Assembly: GCA_020636475.1 (NCBI GenBank)
Contig: JACJXU010000010.1
Location: 1 to 64,000, forward strand
DNA length: 64,000 bases
Origin: Chitinophagales bacterium
GTDB taxonomy: Bacteria; Bacteroidota; Bacteroidia; Chitinophagales; UBA2359
Reading direction: 5' to 3'
Of the stretch, positions 43,380 to 50,081 are shown one piece after another. How positions within the stretch are numbered: position 1 is the first letter of the stretch; each line of letters opens with the position of its first letter. A model generated the notes under the pieces. It ran no database searches. It was not told the origin of the DNA and saw only the letters and a program-made list of their open reading frames with translations. The position numbers and the translations under genes are program-made.

Positions 43380-43769
43380 ATGACAAGACTTGACCCGATA
43401 ATTGCCGTAAAAAAAGTTGAAGAAAGTGCCAAATGGTACTGTAAAATCTTTGGATTTAATAGAGCTCACGGTGGTGACCATTTTGCTGTTTTGACAACCA
43501 AGGACAACGAAATTGTACTTTGTCTGCACGCTTGGGAAACAGACAATCACCCATCAATGACCAACCCGAATATAACGCCAGGAAACGGACTGTTGCTTTA
43601 TTTTAGGACAGCTGATTGGAAAGAAATAAAACAAAATCTTGACAAAATCGGGTGGACAATTGAAAAAGACATTCAACAAAATGTAAACTCTCTTAAACAA
43701 GAGTTTTCGTTCAGAGACCCTGACGGATATTTTATAACGGCAACTGAATTTCATACTTATGAGGGCTAA
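43380..43769 (+). CDS. VOC-superfamily (glyoxalase-like) protein
   Basis: The 129-residue protein has the VOC beta-alpha-beta-beta-beta pattern: PIIAVKKVEESAKWYCKIFGF, HGGDHFAVLTTKDNEIVLCLH, and FSFRDPDGYFITATE near the end. His and Glu residues could hold a metal. Family members include glyoxalases and antibiotic-binding proteins, and the substrate is unknown. The next gene in the cassette is a second VOC protein. Confidence 0.82.
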   Translation: MTRLDPIIAVKKVEESAKWYCKIFGFNRAHGGDHFAVLTTKDNEIVLCLHAWETDNHPSMTNPNITPGNGLLLYFRTADWKEIKQNLDKIGWTIEKDIQQNVNSLKQEFSFRDPDGYFITATEFHTYEG

Positions 43770-43782
43770 ATTTTTTTTACAA

Positions 43783-44199
43783 ATGGACAACATATTCAAA
43801 ACTTACAAACCTGACAATTTTCATACAGTAACACCGTATCTTTTTGTTGACAATCCACAACTTTTGATTGACTTTTTAAAGAACGCCTTTCTTGCAAAAG
43901 AAATCAACCGTTCCATCAATCCGACAAATGGAGATATTGCTAACTGTATTTTGCAAATTGGCGACACTTGCTTTATGATTAGTCAAGCCCGTGAACAGTT
44001 TGAAGGAATGAAAACGGCACTTTATCTTTTTGTTGACGATGTTGATGCTATCCATAAGAGAGCGGTTGACAACGGTGCAAAAATTGAGTTTGAACCCGGA
44101 AATATGCCATACGAAGACAGACAATCAGGAATAATTGACCCTTGTGGAAACTATTGGTGGATTTCAAAACGACAAGTAGAAAAAGGTTACCACGAATGA
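43783..44199 (+). CDS. VOC-superfamily, PhnB-like protein
   Basis: The 138-residue protein resembles PhnB/YdhR-like VOC proteins: TVTPYLFVDNPQLLIDFLKNAF, ILQIGDTCFMISQA, and YEDRQSGIIDPCGNYWWISKR near the end. I start at the ATG at 43783; an upstream ATG at 43759 overlaps the preceding gene. The two VOC genes may form a pair with related ligands. Confidence 0.82.
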   Translation: MDNIFKTYKPDNFHTVTPYLFVDNPQLLIDFLKNAFLAKEINRSINPTNGDIANCILQIGDTCFMISQAREQFEGMKTALYLFVDDVDAIHKRAVDNGAKIEFEPGNMPYEDRQSGIIDPCGNYWWISKRQVEKGYHE

Positions 44200-44228
44200 T
44201 AAAAATTGTGAAAGAAAGAAAACAACGA

Positions 44229-44362
44229 ACCGCCAACATCGTATTGGCAATAGGCGGGCTGAACAGCTTCGATTGGGCAGATGTGCAAAATTCATCTTCA
44301 GTTCTTCAATTGAGCTTTAGTGCAAATAATCCCGCCCATCGCAAATCCGCCCCGCGTTAGCG
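44229..44362 (+). other. Hybrid attC-like site 22
   Basis: ACCGCCAAC (44229-44237) matches the complement of GTTGGCGGT at 43329. The left arm is of the ATCGTATTGGCAATAG family, but the right end (GCAAATCCGCCCCGCGTT, 44341-44358) is the right end of the 168-bp cassette. The two arms no longer fully pair, so this is a recombined junction. Confidence 0.7.
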
Positions 44363-44407
44363 GCAAGCATAAAACGACACACCCTAAAACTTGAAACGAT
44401 TAAAAAA

Positions 44408-44920
44408 GTGACTTACAATATTCGCAGACAATTAACACTATTCGTAGACGTAAAAGACGCTGAACATATTGAACAAATTAGACAGGAATTTAACCCAAGA
44501 CAATTTCACTTAATAAAGGCTCACGTTACTTTGTGCAGAGAAGATGAAATAAAAAACCTTGAACAAGTAATATCAAACTTGTTTTTGCTGACACAGACTG
44601 AATTAAATATCAAGTTTGGAAAAGTTGAAAGGTTTGACAACGGGAAAGGACTTTTACTTCCAGCAACTAACAGTAATGAAGAGTTTGACAATTTACGCAG
44701 ACAAGTTTTAAGTGGACTTATTGACAATCCAAGAAAACAAGAAGTACATATAACTTTAATGCACCCAAGAAACTCAACCTGTACAGACAATATTTTTAAA
44801 CAAGTAGAAACAATAAATTTGCCGACAATACTGAATTTCAAAAAAATCAGCCTTATTGAACAAAAAGACGGCGGACAATGGAAAATTTTGCAGGAGTTTA
44901 GTTTGGCAAACAAAATGTAG
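44408..44920 (+). CDS. 2'-5' RNA ligase / LigT-like phosphoesterase family protein
   Basis: The 170-residue protein has the two HxT-type motifs of the 2H phosphoesterase fold: HVTLCRED near residue 38 and HITLMHPRN near residue 117. Such enzymes open or close 2',3'-cyclic phosphates in RNA or small nucleotides. The start is GTG at 44408. It is the only gene of its cassette. The natural substrate is unknown; tRNA repair or cyclic-nucleotide signalling are possibilities. Confidence 0.78.
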   Translation: MTYNIRRQLTLFVDVKDAEHIEQIRQEFNPRQFHLIKAHVTLCREDEIKNLEQVISNLFLLTQTELNIKFGKVERFDNGKGLLLPATNSNEEFDNLRRQVLSGLIDNPRKQEVHITLMHPRNSTCTDNIFKQVETINLPTILNFKKISLIEQKDGGQWKILQEFSLANKM

Positions 44921-44936
44921 AACTGAAAGAACGCCA

Positions 44937-45072
44937 GCCCCCAACATCGTATTGGCGATGGTGGGGGTGAAGTACAAAACTCAACATTTGTAATTCTATT
45001 GGGCATTTATGCAAATGTTGGGCTGACGTTTTTCAAATGCCCCACCATCGCAAATCCGCCCCACGTTGGGTG
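44937..45072 (+). other. Hybrid attC-like site 23
   Basis: GCCCCCAAC (44937-44945) pairs only 6 of 8 with the cassette start GTTAGCGGC. The right end AAATCCGCCCCACGTT resembles the 168-bp unit arm. Left arm ATTGGCGATGGTGGGG belongs to the site 6 family. This is probably another recombined site. Confidence 0.65.
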
Positions 45073-45235
45073 CAAGCGTAAAAGACGACCGTGCCAATGA
45101 AAACAAGCTATATATAATCAAACAATCCAATCCGACAACTTGAAGCAATAAAAAAAATATTTTTGAAATCTGTGATTTTTTGAAAGGACTTGCGAATAAT
45201 TGATTAAACAAGTTTCACTTAAAAAAAATCGCAAA

Positions 45236-46291
45236 ATGAAGAATTTAAAAATTTATGCTTTTCTAACCTTCCTTTTTTTAGGGAGTACTTCTGTTTCCGC
45301 TCAAAGTTTATTGGATTTGTATTTCGGTGGCAACAAAGACAGCTTGACAATTGAAGCTACTAAACTTATACATACACCTGAGCCGACATTTAACCCGCCA
45401 ATCCAAGTAACCGACCCAGAACCAGGATTAATTGCAGAAATGGGATTTGAACAGGTTTATAAATCAGAAAACCGATTTTTTACTGTACGTGACAATAAAA
45501 AAATCTTTGCCTATAGGTTTGCCAAACAATCTAACAATACAATCATACTTATTCACGGAGTAGCGAGTAGCGCATACTTATACAACAAAACGGCAGGATT
45601 ACTACAAGAAGCGACCCAAGCGGAAGTTTACGCTATTGATCTAAGGGGACACGGACAATCTGAAGGAAACAGAGGTGATGTTGATTACATTAATCAATAT
45701 GTTGATGATTTAGCTGATATTCTAAGAACAATCCGCAAAGAGAAACCCAATGGGAAAATAATCATTGCCGGTCATTCAATGGGTGGCGGAGTAGCATTGC
45801 GATACGCAATGGCAAAGCAATATGAACAACCTGATGGCTTTTTACTTTTCGCACCGCTAATCGGACATAACTCACCTGCCTTTCCTCAAGCACAAGCCAA
45901 CGAAAATATGGATGAAGAACCATTTATGAAAATTCACATTGAACGGATAATTGGTTTGACTATGCTCAATGAAATTGGAAATCACGATTATGACAGTTTG
46001 CCCGTATTATTTTTCAACTTACCTGAAGCCGTTCCCTTAACAAAATATAGCCATCGTGCCAATAAAAGTATGGCTCCAGATGATTATGTGGCAGGGCTGA
46101 AGGCAGTTGATAAACCGTTACTTGTATTAATGGGAAGCGAAGACGAAGCTTTTTCGCCGGAAGCGACCAAAGAAGCCATTTTAAAAAATAGCAATGGAGC
46201 GTTTCAAATAATAGGCAAAGCTTCGCATAATGGAGTAAGATATAACTCACAATCTTTTACTTTTATCAAAGACTGGTTTTCGAAATTATAA
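45236..46291 (+). CDS. Exported alpha/beta hydrolase (lysophospholipase-like)
   Basis: The 351-residue protein has a signal peptide (MKNLKIYAFLTFLFLGSTSVSAQ), then an alpha/beta hydrolase fold with IILIHGVASSAYLY (oxyanion region), AIDLRGHGQSEGNRGD, the nucleophile Ser in GHSMGGG (S181), and later Asp and His (SHNG). It would hydrolyse an ester or amide outside the cytoplasm. An in-frame start at 45200 adds a basic lead, and I prefer the ATG at 45236. Its TAA overlaps the next ATG (TAATG). Confidence 0.82.
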   Translation: MKNLKIYAFLTFLFLGSTSVSAQSLLDLYFGGNKDSLTIEATKLIHTPEPTFNPPIQVTDPEPGLIAEMGFEQVYKSENRFFTVRDNKKIFAYRFAKQSNNTIILIHGVASSAYLYNKTAGLLQEATQAEVYAIDLRGHGQSEGNRGDVDYINQYVDDLADILRTIRKEKPNGKIIIAGHSMGGGVALRYAMAKQYEQPDGFLLFAPLIGHNSPAFPQAQANENMDEEPFMKIHIERIIGLTMLNEIGNHDYDSLPVLFFNLPEAVPLTKYSHRANKSMAPDDYVAGLKAVDKPLLVLMGSEDEAFSPEATKEAILKNSNGAFQIIGKASHNGVRYNSQSFTFIKDWFSKL

Positions 46292-46791
46292 TGCACAGAA
46301 AAAAACAACAGCAATTTTTTCAAGAAATCATTGAACAACATAAAGGTATTTTGTTCAAGGTTGCCCGCACGTACTGCCCTGATGAAGAAGAACGACAAGA
46401 CCTCATACAGGAAATGATGATTCAGATTTGGCAGTCTGTTCACAAATACAATGACCAGTATAAAATTACAACTTGGTTGTATCGTATTTCACTAAATGTT
46501 GCTATCTCATTTTATCGTAAAAGTTCAACAAGAGCAAAGAAACATACGGTGCTAAATGAACAAATGGCAGAAATGCCAACCGAAGAAAAATCCGAAAATG
46601 AACAGCATCTAAATTTGTTGAACCAATTTATTGGCGAACTAAAAGAGATAGACAAAGCATTGATGATTTTGTATTTGGAAGACAAAAGTCATATTGAAAT
46701 TGCTGAAATATTGGGAATATCTGTAAGCAATGTGGGGACTAAAATGGGACGTATAAAAAACAAATTAAAAACACGATTTTCACAATTATAA
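46291..46791 (+). CDS. ECF-type RNA polymerase sigma factor
   Basis: The 166-residue protein has region 2 (GILFKVARTYCPDEEERQDL then QEMMIQIWQSVHKY) and TWLYRISLNVAISFYRK, and a region 4 HTH (SHIEIAEILGISVSNVGTKMGRIKNKLKTRF). Length is normal for ECF factors. It is coupled to the hydrolase gene by a TAATG overlap and followed by a membrane protein that may hold it inactive. Confidence 0.85.
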   Translation: MHRKKQQQFFQEIIEQHKGILFKVARTYCPDEEERQDLIQEMMIQIWQSVHKYNDQYKITTWLYRISLNVAISFYRKSSTRAKKHTVLNEQMAEMPTEEKSENEQHLNLLNQFIGELKEIDKALMILYLEDKSHIEIAEILGISVSNVGTKMGRIKNKLKTRFSQL

Positions 46792-46801
46792 ACATAAAAA
46801 A

Positions 46802-47473
46802 ATGAAAGAATTAGAATTAAAAAAACTTTGGCAAGATACCAATGAAAAATTGGAAGAAAACTTTGTCATAAACAAAAAAAATATAGATGAAGTAACCCGA
46901 GTAAAGGTTCATAGCATTTTAGGTTCAATGAAGCCTATTAAAATATTTGCGCTATTGGTCGGTATTTTATGGGTGGGTATAGGAATGATTGCTTTGAGTT
47001 CAATTTATTTAAACTCATTTAATGAAGCGAATAAGTTCTTTCTGTTTTCGGCTTCTATACAAGTAGGGCTGACCGCCATTTCATTATATATTTACCTTTA
47101 TCAGCTTATCACTATCTACCAAATAGATATAACAGAACCGATTATTAGGACACAAGAGAAATTGTCAAGCCTAAAAATATCAACGCTTTGGGTAACTCGT
47201 CTTCTCTTTCTTCAACTTCCTGTTTGGACAACTTTCTGGTGGAACGAAACTATGTTAACAGATTGGGGTATTTTGCAATGGGTAGTAACATTGTTTTTTA
47301 CAATTTCATTTACTGTTATTGCTATTTGGTTATTCTTCAGCATTAAATTTGAAAACAGAAATAAGAAATGGTTTCAACTCATTTTTAGTGGAAAAGAATG
47401 GACACCACTAGTGAAGTCTATGGAACTTTTAGAACAAGTGGAAGACTATAAAGGACAGAACGCCAGCACCTAA
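46802..47473 (+). CDS. Membrane protein, possible anti-sigma partner
   Basis: The 223-residue protein starts MKELELKKLWQDTNEKLE, a soluble lead of about 50 residues, followed by about four membrane helices (IFALLVGILWVGIGMIALSSIY and three more). A cytoplasmic lead plus membrane part fits an anti-sigma factor, and it is the next gene after an ECF sigma. No known anti-sigma motif is seen. Its TAA stop lies inside the attC box GCACCTAAC. Confidence 0.6.
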   Translation: MKELELKKLWQDTNEKLEENFVINKKNIDEVTRVKVHSILGSMKPIKIFALLVGILWVGIGMIALSSIYLNSFNEANKFFLFSASIQVGLTAISLYIYLYQLITIYQIDITEPIIRTQEKLSSLKISTLWVTRLLFLQLPVWTTFWWNETMLTDWGILQWVVTLFFTISFTVIAIWLFFSIKFENRNKKWFQLIFSGKEWTPLVKSMELLEQVEDYKGQNAST

Positions 47474-47599
47474 CAATGTATATAAAAAATTGCTATTAAG
47501 TGCTTAATTTAAAGGTCTTTTTGTATTTTTAAAATCATTGCTAAACCGAATATTTAGTACTTATTTACACGCAAATTTTCATATACTGAACCGTTGCGC
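47466..47599 (+). other. attC-like recombination site 24
   Basis: GCACCTAAC (47466-47474) pairs with the cassette start GTTGGGTGC at 45065 except for one position. Arms GTATATAAAAAATTGC and GCAAATTTTCATATAC pair apart from two positions. The right core is GTT 47593-47595. Confidence 0.78.
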
Positions 47600-47659
47600 T
47601 GAAATTACTTCGCTTGCAAACTTCGTTTTCGCTTCGTAACTTCGCCAATCCGCCCCGCG
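47594..47659 (+). mobile_element. Truncated 168-bp cassette (66 bp)
   Basis: Only GTTGCGCTG and then the right 55 bases of the unit remain (AAATTACTTCGCTTGC to CGCGTT). The left hairpin and left arm are missing. Confidence 0.75.
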
Positions 47660-47686
47660 TTATAGGGCATTTTAAAAGACGACACA

Positions 47687-48361
47687 GTGCAAACAAGAAA
47701 ACATACAGCCTGGAAGAAAAACCGAAAATTTGGTGACGTAATGGGTGGACGAAAAAGACCCAAACTTGCGGACAATATTTTCAATAGACAACACAACTTG
47801 ACAGCCCCTAACGAAGGACAAGAAATCCCAATTTTCATTGTTGACAATCCCTCACGTGACTTTTATTTCCCTGTGACAGTTGACGAAGTAAAAGAAATAC
47901 TTGGACGATTACCAAAAGACCATACAGACCATTTAACTCACATTTGGTTTCAAAAAATTAAAAAGACTGACTATTTGGACGGAAAAACATTTCAAGGTTC
48001 TTTTGTTTGTGGAAGTGGTGTGTACTTAATCATTCTCAATCCATTTCCGACTGACAACAAAATGAGATTTGGAAAGAAAAAGCCATTAACGAAAATCTTA
48101 AACTATTATAAAGACTTTACGACAGACTTAAAAGAAGACGAAGACGGGTGGTATTTAAAGTGGACTGAAGAAAAGATTAAAAAATATTACTTGGAAAATC
48201 TACTGTTACACGAAATCGGACACTCAATAGACAGTTTTTATAAAAGATATTGGAGCAAAGCGACTGAGCAAAAAAGAGAAAATTGGGCTGACAATTATGT
48301 CGCAGTTTGGGCAGACCAAATAAGAGAAAACTATGAACCGAATGAGAAAAACGCCCTATAA
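47687..48361 (+). CDS. Putative zinc metalloprotease (HEIGH)
   Basis: The 224-residue protein has a zinc-protease motif HEIGHSIDSFY with H175-E176-H179, preceded by LENLLL. The N-terminal part has strands IPIFIVDNPSRDFYFPVTV. The third zinc ligand could be the Glu in RENWAD about 25 residues on. The substrate is unknown. The start is GTG at 47687; an ATG at 47741 is possible. Its TAA stop is inside the attC box. Confidence 0.7.
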   Translation: MQTRKHTAWKKNRKFGDVMGGRKRPKLADNIFNRQHNLTAPNEGQEIPIFIVDNPSRDFYFPVTVDEVKEILGRLPKDHTDHLTHIWFQKIKKTDYLDGKTFQGSFVCGSGVYLIILNPFPTDNKMRFGKKKPLTKILNYYKDFTTDLKEDEDGWYLKWTEEKIKKYYLENLLLHEIGHSIDSFYKRYWSKATEQKRENWADNYVAVWADQIRENYEPNEKNAL

Positions 48362-48487
48362 CAGCACCTACCCAAAAGTGGCGGTTCAGTGGTTAAATCA
48401 AGCTTTGTGCTCATATCAAAGTTTCTGCTTGGTTGACAGTGAATCGCTTCGAAATCGCCACCTTCGGGTAGCTGCAAACCGTTGGTC
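48353..48487 (+). other. attC-like recombination site 25
   Basis: GCCCTATAAC (48353-48362) is the complement of GTTATAGGGC at 47659. Arms CTACCCAAAAGTGGCGG and CGCCACCTTCGGGTAG pair, the same family as site 13. Confidence 0.83.
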
Positions 48488-48522
48488 AAAATAGTCGCTC
48501 CGCTCCTATTTCGACCAACGCG
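48482..48522 (+). mobile_element. Truncated 168-bp cassette, left end only
   Basis: TTGGTCAAAATAGTCGCTCC and then ATTTCGACCAACGCGG are present with two changes, and the unit breaks off after CGCGG. What follows is unrelated. This marks the end of the tidy part of the array. Confidence 0.72.
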
Positions 48523-48572
48523 GCAACCTAAGTTAAAGACATTATATTTACAAACAATAAAATCGAAATAAA

Positions 48573-50081
48573 ATGATAAGTAAAAATTCAATCGCAGTAA
48601 CAGGAAGTAAATCTTCCTATTTTTCAAAACCAAACAGCTTAAATGCCTTGTTAGTTTTAGTTTCAGGAGTATGTATGATGTTCTTGTTTTCATCAAACAT
48701 TTCCAATGTCTCAAATAATGTCCTTGCTTCGATGGGTGAGTTAATAAACCCTCAACCAAAGCAAAATGCTTCGAATTTTATTATGACCGAGAATGATGAA
48801 ACAGAGGAAGCTTTATCAACCGACATACCCACAATTGTATCAGACGCTCAAGCATTCTACAATTCGCTTAGTAGCACACAACAAGCTCAATGTATGCAAA
48901 CATACACTAACACATTGGCTCGAAAATGGAGCAATCTACCTTGTGGTTCTGGGTGTAGAAATGGAGTGCAGTTGGGCGATTTAAACGCTACACAACTTGC
49001 CCTTGCATTAAAAGTGATGGAAGACGCATTGGGTTCTACGACAAACAATGGATATGACGAGCTTCTTTCCATCAATGTAGCAGAAGATGCTTTAGTCAAC
49101 GCAGGTGCTAATAGTAGTCAATATAATTCAGGTTTGCGGTGGATAGCCTTTTTAAACGCTCCGAGTGCAACAGGTGCTTGGATGCTACAATATGGAGGAC
49201 ACCACTATGCTGCCAATATTTCATTTAACAATGGACATTTCATTGGGGCAACCCCATTTTTTGTAGCCTTAGAACCTGCTACATTTACTTACAATGGAAC
49301 ATATTATGCACCTATGGAAGATGAACGAGATGCTTTTAGAGCGATGTTGGCTTCATTAAGCACAACTGAATTTAATACTGCAAAACTGAGCACTACATTC
49401 AGTGACTGTTTGATGAGTCCAGGTGAAAGCAACGGAAATTCCAATACTTTTCCAACAACCAAACAAGGGCTCGCTGTTAGTGGGCTAACAACAACACAGA
49501 AAAATCTTGTGTTGGCAGCTATTGAAAATTATACAGACGATGTTGATTCTACCTTAGCAGAATCCTTAATGGCATTATATACCAATGAAATTGACCAAAC
49601 TTATATTGCTTTTACAGGAAGTGCGACCGTTGGAAGTGCTACATCCTTTTTAAATGCAAATAGTAATTATGTTAGAATAGATGGACCAACTGTTTGGATT
49701 GAATTTGCTTGTCAAAATGGAGTTGTTATCCAAAATCAAATTCATTATCATTCTGTTTGGAGAGACCATAATAGTGACTATGGCGTAGATTTAACAGGAA
49801 GTGCGATTGATGAATTTACCGTAGGATTAAACGAAATTGAAAATGTTAAACCACTTAAAGTATATCCAAATCCATCTTCACAAATGATTAAAATGGATTT
49901 TCCACGTCAAACTTTAAATGCAACTGTAAATGTGATTGATATTACGGGTAAAATAGTGTCTTCCTCAAAGGTTAGCGGTAGTAATTTAGATTTAAATATT
50001 GAGAGACTTACGTCTGGCACTTATTTCATTACGGTAACAGACAAATCAGGAGTATTCAGAGGAAAATTTCTTAAGAAATAA
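48573..50081 (+). CDS. DUF3500 protein with type IX secretion sorting domain
   Basis: The 502-residue protein has an N-terminal membrane signal (LLVLVSGVCMMFLF), a DUF3500 body (about residues 85-410) with QYGGHHYAANISF and a late HYHSVWRDHNSDYG, and a C-terminal sorting domain beginning VKPLKVYPNPSSQMIKMDF and ending GTYFITVTDKSGVFRGKFLKK (split). It is therefore exported by the type IX system and cut off or held at the surface. DUF3500 function is unknown. The next gene's ATG overlaps its TAA. Confidence 0.85.
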   Translation: MISKNSIAVTGSKSSYFSKPNSLNALLVLVSGVCMMFLFSSNISNVSNNVLASMGELINPQPKQNASNFIMTENDETEEALSTDIPTIVSDAQAFYNSLSSTQQAQCMQTYTNTLARKWSNLPCGSGCRNGVQLGDLNATQLALALKVMEDALGSTTNNGYDELLSINVAEDALVNAGANSSQYNSGLRWIAFLNAPSATGAWMLQYGGHHYAANISFNNGHFIGATPFFVALEPATFTYNGTYYAPMEDERDAFRAMLASLSTTEFNTAKLSTTFSDCLMSPGESNGNSNTFPTTKQGLAVSGLTTTQKNLVLAAIENYTDDVDSTLAESLMALYTNEIDQTYIAFTGSATVGSATSFLNANSNYVRIDGPTVWIEFACQNGVVIQNQIHYHSVWRDHNSDYGVDLTGSAIDEFTVGLNEIENVKPLKVYPNPSSQMIKMDFPRQTLNATVNVIDITGKIVSSSKVSGSNLDLNIERLTSGTYFITVTDKSGVFRGKFLKK

